A stretch of 23,896 nt of DNA from a virus. Made by a program: the position numbers and the translations under genes. Where the stretch lies: positions 1 through 23,896 of the IMG/VR virus record IMGVR_UViG_3300032093_000836; one strand, written 5' to 3'. Every line of letters begins with the position of its first letter. Position 1 is the stretch's first letter. The notes beneath the pieces were generated by a model. It did no database searches and was not told where the DNA came from. It worked only from the letters and a program-made list of their open reading frames with translations. Positions 17,301-23,896 of this stretch are shown in pieces.

Positions 17301-20300
17301 CAATTTTTTATCATCTAAAAGTGGTTGTATAGAAGAAGATCCTATACCCGCAATAAAAGCGTTTTGTACGACAAAAGGAGATGTTGTGGTAGTTTGACCT
17401 GAACCTATAACGTATAATCCTTTACCTCCTGTAGTACCTGAAACTTGACTAATAACATTTACGTTACCATTTAACGACGGACCATTTAAAATAGTACCAC
17501 CTGAAATAACATTGGTGTCTACACTATTAACTTGTAACAATGGATTTAATGCAACAAAATTAGATGTCACCGCTGAGGATGGTGTTATACTATATAAACC
17601 AATTCCATCTGTAGTACCACTAATTTGATTTAATATTGTAATTGGGTTAGGTAATGAAGATCCAGTTAGTATCAATCCGTTAGAAATTGAATTTAAACTT
17701 GTTTGTATTATATTAACAAAGCTTGGTCCTGTAAAATTTTGAGTTACCGAACTAAAACTTGGTGTTACGGTATAAGTACCTGTACCTCCAGTCACTCCAT
17801 TCAACTGACCTGTTATTACTAAATTTATATTAAATTGTGGTAGATTTATTGTGTAACCACTTTTTAACAAAGTATTTGTGATATTGTTGATAGTTATAGC
17901 AGATCCTGAAGGTGTACAACTTCCCGATATAACAAAAGTAGAACAATTACCTGAAACGTTTTGTATTGTACAATTACCAGTAACTTGTGTTTGTCCACTA
18001 AAAAGTTTTAACCCTTGTAAAAATACATTAAAGTCATCAATAAGTTGTGGGTAAAATCCTGTAGTGATGTCGGTAAAAGGGTTTGATCCTGTGCTTGTTG
18101 TATCTAATACTAAACTTCTTGGTGTACCATCGATTGTTAAGTTATACGTTTTAGTATTTGACGAAAAACCTGGATCCCAATTTTCCAAGTAATTGAAGTT
18201 GGTCCAAATTGGGTCCAACATATCATTACCTGTTTCGTTATAAATTTTGTATCTATGCCAAATAGATCCATATTTTAAAATCCAAGCATAAGGTAGTTTG
18301 TGGACCGCACCAAACTTTTTGAGTGTTGATAATATGTAACTAAGATCTGTGGTAGAAGTTCCGTCATTGTTTTTATATTTTTCTCTAAGGGTTCCTAAAG
18401 GAAGACTATTTAAAAACAAGTAAGCGGCATTTTTATAGGGGTATAGATCTTTTTGTTTGTACCTAAAATTATATACACCTTGTTGTATTGCGTTGATAAA
18501 ATAAGGTGTATTCAACATAGAAGTCGTTTGATCGGCAACTAAATTTCCTGAATAATTATCGTAACTTATGTTACCTTCAGTAATCAATTGATTTTTGTAT
18601 TCTCTAGTGTTATAGAATACTTTTAAATCTGAAGTATCTGGTGTTACATTTAAATTTAAAAAATTAAAGTGTGTAAATGGTTTTTTAGTATTAAAGTTAT
18701 CGTCATTTTCAAAATTAGTTATTGTTTTTTGAGTATCATTATATTCTAACACATCTTTAGTATCGTAAGCTTCATTAGCGTTGTTTAAACTTTTACCATT
18801 TGCTAAATTCTTTTTATCCCAATTTAAATTTGTAATTGGGTAAACATCGCCAAATTCAAATTCATTTGTTGATGAAGATGAAGTAAAATACTTTTCTAAG
18901 TTGGTTATATTTTTATCGTCACTTAGTGATACATTCGGCTGTGATTTTGTTGATACAATAATATCTCCATTATATAATAAATTTGGATTTGCAACATCAT
19001 TTTTAATATATGGGGTAACAAATTCACCTCTTATAAAACCTTGCCAGCTATCTCCTTGTCCTTGATTTGATATATGTCTTAAAAAAGGTAAATAATTGGA
19101 TCCATCTAACAAATATTCTTTTATCGTTTTGGATAAATAAGGATTATCTTGACCCAAACTTTTAAGTATGTTTACAGCTTCATCATCTGCTTCAGCTTGA
19201 TAGATACTTAAATTATATCCTGACATTCTGTTGAGTCTACTGTAATAAGCATTTAACATCAGTCTTTCGTATATTTCAAAAAAGTATTTAGACTCTTCTT
19301 TGTTTTGAAAAACTTCGTTTGTGATTGGAAAATCAATTGCATTCAATGACGCTCTTGAAGGTTGTATATCAATATCATTAAATTCGGCACCTCTTTTATT
19401 AGCATCGTTTTGCCTTTGAGTATATCCTTTGATAAATTGTTCAACAAACTCGACTTCAGGCCAAATTTCAGGATTAAAAGCCCTATAAGAAGTTGCAACA
19501 TTCTGAGCTCCAGGGTATATTACTTGAAACTTTTCTGTGTTATCATCACTTACAGTTTCTTGTATGACTTGTGGCCAAGGATAGATAGGTTCATTATTCT
19601 GTGTTGATGTTTTAACATCGACACTTGGTGCGGTTGTTTGATTACCAAATATCGCCGCTCTTCTAAATGGATTTTCTCTTTGTTCCCAAGCTTTTTTATG
19701 TACTTCATCCATCAACCGCAAAAAAGCTTCACCTTGACAATAAAATACCGCTAAGATATTTCTGACTGAGGGAGTAAACCCTAAACCGTCTTCCCCTTTT
19801 GAATTAAATTTTAAGGCTAAACTTTCTGTAATTTGTTGTTCAACTTGAGTTCGGATTCTTGCTGCTTCTTTAGCCATCGTTTCTACTATACTCATATATG
19901 ATTTTTCACCCTCAAAAAAATAATAATTCCCTTTTAGGTCGTTAAATTCTCTAGTAAAATTTGTTCTAAATGTATTATATGCCAAATCAGTTTGCGTGAA
20001 TCCGGTTGGTGCTGTATTTGTAGGTGAAAGAGTTCCTTTCGGAGCGGTTTCTTGTGCTCTAAAAGTTTTTTCTAAATCAATATCATTTTCGGTTGGTATT
20101 TGTTTAACAAAAGTTGCCAAGTCAATTTTGAATGGTATTTTTGGTTGTACCGTTTTTGTTCCTATGGTATAGCTACCATTAGCACCTAAAACACTATTTT
20201 CGTTCAATTTTGTATTGTAATCTTTAAGGATTCCATCTAATTCTGTTAAAGCGGTTTCTCTTTTTTGTGCGTCGTATTTTTTTTGGAATCTATAAACATT

Positions 20301-21431
20301 TGTTCCATTTTTTAAAACTACAGGATTTTTTACGTCCATATAAGTATTGTACCATGAACTCAAATAAACAAATACCGCTTGTTGATATGCGGTAAGAGTA
20401 TTTGTGTAGTTGGTCATTTCGGTCAATACACCTAAATTTTCTTTAGAAAAATCTTCTAATACTTTATCAATAAATGTTTGTAATCTATAGTTTAACTGAT
20501 TTAATGTTATTTCAGGAAAGTTATCCGGAATAAGTCCTTTAGATTTATAGTCGGAATAAATCTCTTTCATTTTTTGATACCCTCTACTTACTATTGATGG
20601 TGTTTGTAGAGATGTTTGATTTGTATTAGTACCTTGAACAGCGGTTAGTGTATTTTGATTTACAACATTGTTATACATATGTGGAACCGCCATTAAAGCC
20701 CCAAAATTCACATAAGATAACAATGTATATTTATAACCATAAAATTTTAAAGATATCTCATAGTTGTGAGTAGTACTATTAAACTTAGACGTGAAAGATT
20801 GTAACATTATTGGGAACTTTACAGCCTTTCCGTAAAAACCTTTTAAGGTTAATGTGAATTGAGGGTAGGGTAGTTGGAAGAATGCTGCGTACGGTGAATT
20901 ATTTCCACCTTCAAACAAACCTCTTCCCTTAATATCTTCCATTTCAATGTCGATTACAGGTAAGAAATCTGTACCAACATTAACACTAATTGATTTTATA
21001 CCTAAAAAACCATTATCAACCGCACCTGGAGTACCATTAGAATTTAAATTTTGTGTAATATAAAAATCGTCTGACTTATTCGGATTTTTTACCGCAGTTT
21101 GTCTCTGTTGATTTACACCTTTACCTTGAACGGTATACTTTCCTGTCAACTCATCAGACCATCCTGTATCTAAAAAGGTTTTATTACCTGGATTTAGGAA
21201 ATTTATTTTTCCAACAGATATTGTTCTTTGGGAGTCGTTCATTGCGGTTCCTACCGCCAGTTTAGTTCTTGGAAGTACGTTACATTCTAAATTAGCGTAC
21301 ATAACAAGATCCTCTTGTTTTACCAAACGATCTTTAACATTACCTTCTTGATCTACTAATTTGTTTGGGTCTATAAGTGTAATGTTATCATAATCAAATT
21401 CTACAAGTATGTTTTCCCCGTTATCTGCCAT
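14358..21431 (-). CDS. Giant hub-like tail/baseplate protein with internal repeats
   Basis: A 2357-residue protein, the largest gene here. Residues about 140-255 form a beta-rich region (GIKSISVNVG, then DIEMEDIKGRGLFE, LPYPQFTLTLKGFYGK) resembling the first barrel of gp27/gpD-type hub proteins. Residues about 2028-2105 (YECNVEMMGCALIQPLMYFNI, SGPYMITKVTHQI, FTTSFTGTRQ) match the closing barrel of such hubs. Some 1770 residues lie between, including three 60-residue repeats (1178-1357), a 9-residue G-x-C repeat just before them and a Thr-rich linker near residue 1545. A helical, Gln-rich stretch follows the closing barrel, and the last 180 residues may be a glucosaminidase-like domain. T4 splits these jobs between gp27 (about 390 residues) and gp5. 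It starts inside the LysM gene (11-base overlap). Hub identity is my inference from short pattern matches. Confidence 0.75.
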   Translation of the reverse strand: MADNGENILVEFDYDNITLIDPNKLVDQEGNVKDRLVKQEDLVMYANLECNVLPRTKLAVGTAMNDSQRTISVGKINFLNPGNKTFLDTGWSDELTGKYTVQGKGVNQQRQTAVKNPNKSDDFYITQNLNSNGTPGAVDNGFLGIKSISVNVGTDFLPVIDIEMEDIKGRGLFEGGNNSPYAAFFQLPYPQFTLTLKGFYGKAVKFPIMLQSFTSKFNSTTHNYEISLKFYGYKYTLLSYVNFGALMAVPHMYNNVVNQNTLTAVQGTNTNQTSLQTPSIVSRGYQKMKEIYSDYKSKGLIPDNFPEITLNQLNYRLQTFIDKVLEDFSKENLGVLTEMTNYTNTLTAYQQAVFVYLSSWYNTYMDVKNPVVLKNGTNVYRFQKKYDAQKRETALTELDGILKDYNTKLNENSVLGANGSYTIGTKTVQPKIPFKIDLATFVKQIPTENDIDLEKTFRAQETAPKGTLSPTNTAPTGFTQTDLAYNTFRTNFTREFNDLKGNYYFFEGEKSYMSIVETMAKEAARIRTQVEQQITESLALKFNSKGEDGLGFTPSVRNILAVFYCQGEAFLRLMDEVHKKAWEQRENPFRRAAIFGNQTTAPSVDVKTSTQNNEPIYPWPQVIQETVSDDNTEKFQVIYPGAQNVATSYRAFNPEIWPEVEFVEQFIKGYTQRQNDANKRGAEFNDIDIQPSRASLNAIDFPITNEVFQNKEESKYFFEIYERLMLNAYYSRLNRMSGYNLSIYQAEADDEAVNILKSLGQDNPYLSKTIKEYLLDGSNYLPFLRHISNQGQGDSWQGFIRGEFVTPYIKNDVANPNLLYNGDIIVSTKSQPNVSLSDDKNITNLEKYFTSSSSTNEFEFGDVYPITNLNWDKKNLANGKSLNNANEAYDTKDVLEYNDTQKTITNFENDDNFNTKKPFTHFNFLNLNVTPDTSDLKVFYNTREYKNQLITEGNISYDNYSGNLVADQTTSMLNTPYFINAIQQGVYNFRYKQKDLYPYKNAAYLFLNSLPLGTLREKYKNNDGTSTTDLSYILSTLKKFGAVHKLPYAWILKYGSIWHRYKIYNETGNDMLDPIWTNFNYLENWDPGFSSNTKTYNLTIDGTPRSLVLDTTSTGSNPFTDITTGFYPQLIDDFNVFLQGLKLFSGQTQVTGNCTIQNVSGNCSTFVISGSCTPSGSAITINNITNTLLKSGYTINLPQFNINLVITGQLNGVTGGTGTYTVTPSFSSVTQNFTGPSFVNIIQTSLNSISNGLILTGSSLPNPITILNQISGTTDGIGLYSITPSSAVTSNFVALNPLLQVNSVDTNVISGGTILNGPSLNGNVNVISQVSGTTGGKGLYVIGSGQTTTTSPFVVQNAFIAGIGSSSIQPLLDDKKLIMFNTTSSTILETPGFDTNNNQRSMRVAPWSVVVRTTDNTGYYVLPSFGSNINQAKGEAFKNGNMKIELSNNPSMFNGTVRLFWNAPQYGWFDNSKLKKNDPKTYLKKILNEQKEQQNFLISGKITDYTDFEELFTTFNTKTLDYFESEFLNFSRSIYDYVDTLPPTTTTEATTNVLNTATNPDGSVGLQSDKTFKNFHYLMRELMKIKLPTGTSPETKLSEIITSQNQTFQQILTAFMNYDVVFKYGNPSEFNKRLFFTFSTRYLEEPFIYGPYEQGTLPTQGGSVTLTASKQQSPETWKALEYYVGYSTIPELTYKNNGSYITDFFVDLNVQFNEKNVQDFAPIIKIYATEKLKNNNLNLTSFYALMDKYIVESENYINNVINVMLPAVRKQLPNVFITQEDTQNRANLEAGFTEQTRTELWETFKALNDTWISGFDFQNKTLFEDVLLVDRASRNVGDKIIVDIFQIKDLIQDSSYKNNLLDIITTILVQNNFQHFMLPAFVNFYNIQDAQKNPTPRPDGSLEFAETLFGTFLNVDYRQSAPKFLCYYVNKPSEHLDMKDNIDYRYRDDAFDLRRASDNPLQENQANKVDWDKSNKVVGFNIDIGRQNQQIFKSFSVSQTPGKPTSESLEMLNQMANLGGNRRSTTQSVSLYNLYKNRSYECNVEMMGCALIQPLMYFNIRNVPMFSGPYMITKVTHQIADNDFTTSFTGTRQPFYSLPKIDNFLQTLNIKILSTIQTKIQQREQQARQSPENIKAQQQNVIANLQSQDTLTKSQDCVTQINPRYRDYTGIDVPQQTSVTTKQLFETIKDVLVARGYSVTGSTTYLLADLAFSFIYVDSGNNTGITGYENNYSTINLTEVYGDSFITYIKRNYFCVSRGANPNLPVASFDSFKDFIEFVIDRLSAIPSNIVADANLFDLGTKQGAAKAFAKQYILNYPLAQQQNVYDSMVEQDKLTVQQEMERASDIFKTVQTFRTN
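17361..17900 (-). repeat. Three 60-residue tandem repeats within the giant hub-like protein
   Basis: Residues about 1178-1237, 1238-1297 and 1298-1357 share one pattern at exact 60-residue spacing: an 'I-S-x-G-x-I-L-x-G' strand, then 'I-x-x-Q-[IVL]-[SN]-G-[TV]-T-x-G-x-G-x-Y-x-[IV]', then a Ser/Thr-rich turn. The anchor glycine-rich motifs start at residues 1208 (GQLNGVTGG), 1268 (NQISGTTDG) and 1328 (SQVSGTTGG). Similar 'G-T-G-G-x-G-T-Y' units are common in phage tail-fibre and decoration-type proteins, so an exposed beta-structured insertion is likely. Confidence 0.85.
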
Positions 21432-21744
21432 AATAGAAGAAGTAGTTATCTAATGAGTTTTTATAGTCTTGTAGAGAAGCTACTAACGGAAATGGAATTG
21501 TCAATACAGCACCATCAGGTATATCATATTCATTACCTGAATATTGTGGATTTGCGGCCATTATCAACCAACCAAAGTAAGGTGTGTTATAATATTGTTG
21601 AGATATTTTATCCAACCTTGATTGACTGACTTTGTAGATATAGTTTTTGTCAGAACTTTTTGATTGTAAAACTACGTATGGTACGACATCTTGTTGTCCA
21701 TTGATTAAAAAATCAGTATATCTGTTCCAATATTGTAATGCCAT
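21421..21744 (-). CDS. Baseplate protein with LysM-like fold, gp53-like
   Basis: A 107-residue protein. The central part has the pattern of LysM-type tail proteins: 'SRLDKISQQYYNTPYFGWLIMAANP' (about 42-66) followed by 'DIPDGAVLTIPFP' (about 74-86), in which a small helix-helix unit is followed by a 'D-x-P-x-G-x-x-L-x-I-P' strand. In T4, gp53 is a LysM-like wedge protein that ties neighbouring wedges together; in simpler contractile tails the LysM protein sits beside the hub. Both partners fit the neighbours here: a tail protein 2 bp upstream and the giant hub-like gene overlapping its last 11 bases (ATGGCAGATAA). The overlap suggests coupled translation. Tryptophan in 'YFGWLIM' is the usual core residue of this family. 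The assignment to the LysM family is firm, the exact T4 counterpart less so. Confidence 0.82.
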   Translation of the reverse strand: MALQYWNRYTDFLINGQQDVVPYVVLQSKSSDKNYIYKVSQSRLDKISQQYYNTPYFGWLIMAANPQYSGNEYDIPDGAVLTIPFPLVASLQDYKNSLDNYFFYYGR

Positions 21745-21746
21745 TT

Positions 21747-23896
21747 TTAATTAAAAGTTACTTTTCCATTAAAGGTGTCTTTTTTATCATTCAGGTTTTG
21801 ATTTGAATAAAGATCTTTAATTCTTTTATTTTTTTGGTTTAAATCTCCTACTGCAGGTGTAACATAGTTACATTTTTTTACTTGATTATCAGGTATCTTA
21901 AATGTAGTACATTCGGTGTAAATTTGTTTTCCACTATTACTTGGTGTTGGTAAGGTTTCAAAAATATTTTTCCAATAATCTTGTAGTACAGTATAATCTT
22001 TCGCCAATTGATCACATACAGTATTCACTGCGTTGATCGCATTTTGATTTGTTTTTATTTCAGGACCACTAGTAAGATCGTTCTTTAATTGTGTCAATAA
22101 ATTTGATTTAGTAAATAGAGGAGACATGGCAATATAAAAACGGTTATAAGGACATGTTGTAAAATAATTTTGATTATTAACTAAAAATTCACATCCTGAA
22201 CCATTATCTATTGTTGATGTATTTTTTTGGAATATGTCAGTAACAATTTTATTTTGAACTAATAAGTCCTCAAACTTCTTTATTACTTCAGGTATTCTTT
22301 TAGTGTATAAATTACCAATAGTACCTTCAGATGTAGCGGCACCAAAGAAAGTATCTCCACTTAAATCATAAAGTACTGGCTCATTATTAGACCCCAATTC
22401 ACCGTCTAATTTAGATGATACAACATCTAACTGTCTGAATATAAAATTCAAATCAGTAATTGATTTAGTAATGTTTGTTGTATTATTATTTATGACATCT
22501 AAAATTGCGCCTTGTCTTTCGTTGGCGATTGATTGTAACTTATCTTCTAATTCCCTTTTAATTTTATTAGTTATCAAACCACTTGGTGTTTTTAAGAAAA
22601 ACATTATTGGGTCATCATTTTGTTCTATGTCTTTTTTAACCTTTTTGATTAAATTCTCAACATAATCTTGATAAGTATTAGATTTACCAAACAAAGTAGT
22701 TTCAACTTTTTCATCAGTATATTCAGAAACTAATCCTTTTGTATAGTTTCTATCTTTAAGAGTTAACTGAAGAATTCCATAATTATAATCTGTATTTATC
22801 TTACTTAAGGAATCAAAATATGTTTTAAAGTAACCTTGCATTGATTCTTGTAGAGTTGTAAACAACGGTGCGTAATCCATTTCTGTTGTGTTTGCAATTA
22901 CTCCAATAGTAGACCCACCCTTTTTAGGTTGTACATTGTTTACTTGTGCCGCCTGTTCTGAAGTAACAGGAGGTAATCCTCCAGTAATTTTTTCAACAAC
23001 ATATTTATCTAACTCACTTGTGTCTTCCGTTGCGGTAGCTCTTTCATCATAAATTTCAGTGTTAGCATAAAAATTAAATGACAAAGCATTTTGTAATTCT
23101 TGTACTGGTTCTTTAAGCCCCATACCTCCAATGATATTGAAACCAATATTTATATTTGCTATCATTGGTTGTACCCCAATTCCTTCAGGATTTATATCAA
23201 GGGGAACTTGGTCATAGTTAAAACTTATTGATGTGGGTACTATTTTAGTATGGTAAAAGTCACCAATTCTTAAAACTAAAATTGGTGGTGCACCAAAAGC
23301 GGTATTGAGGGCGTCATTATATTTTGGTCTTCCGTCCGGTCCAATAACAGGTATCGACTGTCCAGGTCTAGTACATTGATTAAGGAATGTAAGTCTTGCA
23401 TTTAATCCTTCGGGTGTCATTGAGTGAAACGCAGGGGAAAAAAACTTAATTTTATCTTTAATTGTCTCATAAACCATAGGGTCTGTTTCCTTAATCACTT
23501 GGAAATAATCACATTCAGTAAAAAGATTTCTTAAAATTTTCTTCGATATTCCTTCTTTAATTTTTTGTTCAACTGTGAGTTTAGCTTCAGGTTTAATACT
23601 TTGTGTAGTACCCGTTAAAACGTTAACGTTCCTATTTGGGTCTGGTGTTTGTGGTTGTGTTGTTGTTGTAGTTGTTGTAGGTTCTTTGGGGATTTCAGCT
23701 TTGATCCTTTGAATTGCAACTCTTCTACATGCCATCGCAGGTATACTATACCATTGAGCCGGGTTTGAATCAGGGCTATCTCCTGACGCAGGATTGGTTA
23801 CAGGAGCTTGTGTTATATTTTTAGTACAATCAACACTTGCACTTAATACATTACCGCCTTGTGCATTTGTGACACTTATATCAGTTGTTTCTGTTG
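21747..23896 (-). CDS. Tail/baseplate tube or hub-type structural protein, 5' end beyond the window
   Basis: The frame is open from the right edge (715 residues visible), so the true start lies outside. The ATG at 23735 is internal: 53 in-frame codons precede it without a stop and no ribosome-binding site is near. A Thr-rich linker (seven consecutive Thr codons, 23678-23658) precedes a conserved-looking core: SPAFHSMTPEGLNARLTFLNQ, a Gly/Pro loop, then GAPPILVLRIGDFY, 'SISFNYDQVPLDINPEGIGVQP' and NINIGFNIIGGMGL. The 'PPI-L-R-I-G-D-F-Y' and 'PEGIGVQP' segments resemble barrel parts of tube-initiator or hub proteins (T4 gp48/gp54 or related), but I am not sure which. The C-terminal half is mostly helical and charged. 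It sits 2 bp upstream of the LysM gene, in a tail-assembly context. No enzyme motif seen. Confidence 0.72.
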   Translation of the reverse strand, partial: TETTDISVTNAQGGNVLSASVDCTKNITQAPVTNPASGDSPDSNPAQWYSIPAMACRRVAIQRIKAEIPKEPTTTTTTTQPQTPDPNRNVNVLTGTTQSIKPEAKLTVEQKIKEGISKKILRNLFTECDYFQVIKETDPMVYETIKDKIKFFSPAFHSMTPEGLNARLTFLNQCTRPGQSIPVIGPDGRPKYNDALNTAFGAPPILVLRIGDFYHTKIVPTSISFNYDQVPLDINPEGIGVQPMIANINIGFNIIGGMGLKEPVQELQNALSFNFYANTEIYDERATATEDTSELDKYVVEKITGGLPPVTSEQAAQVNNVQPKKGGSTIGVIANTTEMDYAPLFTTLQESMQGYFKTYFDSLSKINTDYNYGILQLTLKDRNYTKGLVSEYTDEKVETTLFGKSNTYQDYVENLIKKVKKDIEQNDDPIMFFLKTPSGLITNKIKRELEDKLQSIANERQGAILDVINNNTTNITKSITDLNFIFRQLDVVSSKLDGELGSNNEPVLYDLSGDTFFGAATSEGTIGNLYTKRIPEVIKKFEDLLVQNKIVTDIFQKNTSTIDNGSGCEFLVNNQNYFTTCPYNRFYIAMSPLFTKSNLLTQLKNDLTSGPEIKTNQNAINAVNTVCDQLAKDYTVLQDYWKNIFETLPTPSNSGKQIYTECTTFKIPDNQVKKCNYVTPAVGDLNQKNKRIKDLYSNQNLNDKKDTFNGKVTFN
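23658..23678 (-). repeat. Short poly-threonine codon repeat
   Basis: Seven consecutive Thr codons (ACA/ACT) on the minus strand, inside a wider Pro/Gln/Thr-rich linker of the right-edge structural protein. Such a tract is prone to slippage and can vary in length between related phages. Confidence 0.8.

Noticed and set aside
23735-23896. A promoter or intergenic region upstream of the ATG at 23735
   Set aside because: The minus-strand frame continues open to the window edge with plausible coding sequence, so this is coding DNA, not a leader.
1-23896. tRNA genes, CRISPR arrays, integrase or transposase genes
   Set aside because: I saw no cloverleaf-type sequences, regularly spaced repeats or recombinase motifs; the only tandem repeats are inside coding sequences. 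A covariance-model scan such as tRNAscan-SE was not possible here.

Overview
The window is part of the genome of a contractile-tailed phage of the wider T4 superfamily (or, less likely, a prophage or metagenomic fragment of one). All genes lie on the minus strand and are packed tightly: most gaps are under 40 bp, several genes overlap, and no gene-free stretch reaches 300 bp. No tRNA, rRNA, CRISPR array, insertion sequence or integrase is visible. The DNA is AT-rich. Several clues point to a Bacteroidota-type host: most start codons lack a Shine-Dalgarno sequence and sit behind A/T-rich leaders, and the small ribonucleotide reductase subunit is of the eukaryote-like type also found in Bacteroidota. 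This host assignment is an inference.

Read in the direction of transcription (high to low coordinates), the window opens with a tail/baseplate block: a structural protein entering from the right edge (23896-21747), a LysM/gp53-like baseplate protein (21744-21421), a giant 2357-residue hub-like protein (21431-14358), a small unknown protein (start probably 14337) and a Pro/Ala-repeat plus coiled-coil protein (14111-13395) that ends at a strong hairpin terminator.

A DNA-processing block follows. A near-consensus promoter (13346-13318) drives a gp32-like single-stranded DNA-binding protein that has lost the zinc-binding cysteines of T4 gp32. It has its own terminator (about 12405-12371), so it forms a compact single-gene unit. 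Next come a 73-residue helical protein, a UvsX/RecA recombinase, a FEN-type 5'-3' exonuclease (T4 RNase H family), an unknown 149-residue protein, a gp41-type replicative helicase, and the class Ia ribonucleotide reductase genes in the order nrdB then nrdA. A hairpin terminator after nrdA (4776-4747) closes the block. Together these genes cover recombination-dependent replication, primer removal, fork unwinding and dNTP supply.

Beyond that terminator the baseplate genes resume: gp25-like wedge protein, gp6-like (Baseplate_J) wedge protein, and a large structural protein that runs off the left edge. This last protein has a hydrophobic multi-helix segment and a C-x2-C-x-C-x-C cluster. The replication/nucleotide block is therefore inserted between two parts of the baseplate locus.

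The least conventional objects are the giant hub-like protein with internal 60-residue repeats and a possible cell-wall hydrolase-like C-terminus, and the membrane-segment-bearing structural protein at the left edge. I see no clear new defence or signalling system; these two proteins are the best candidates for undescribed biology.
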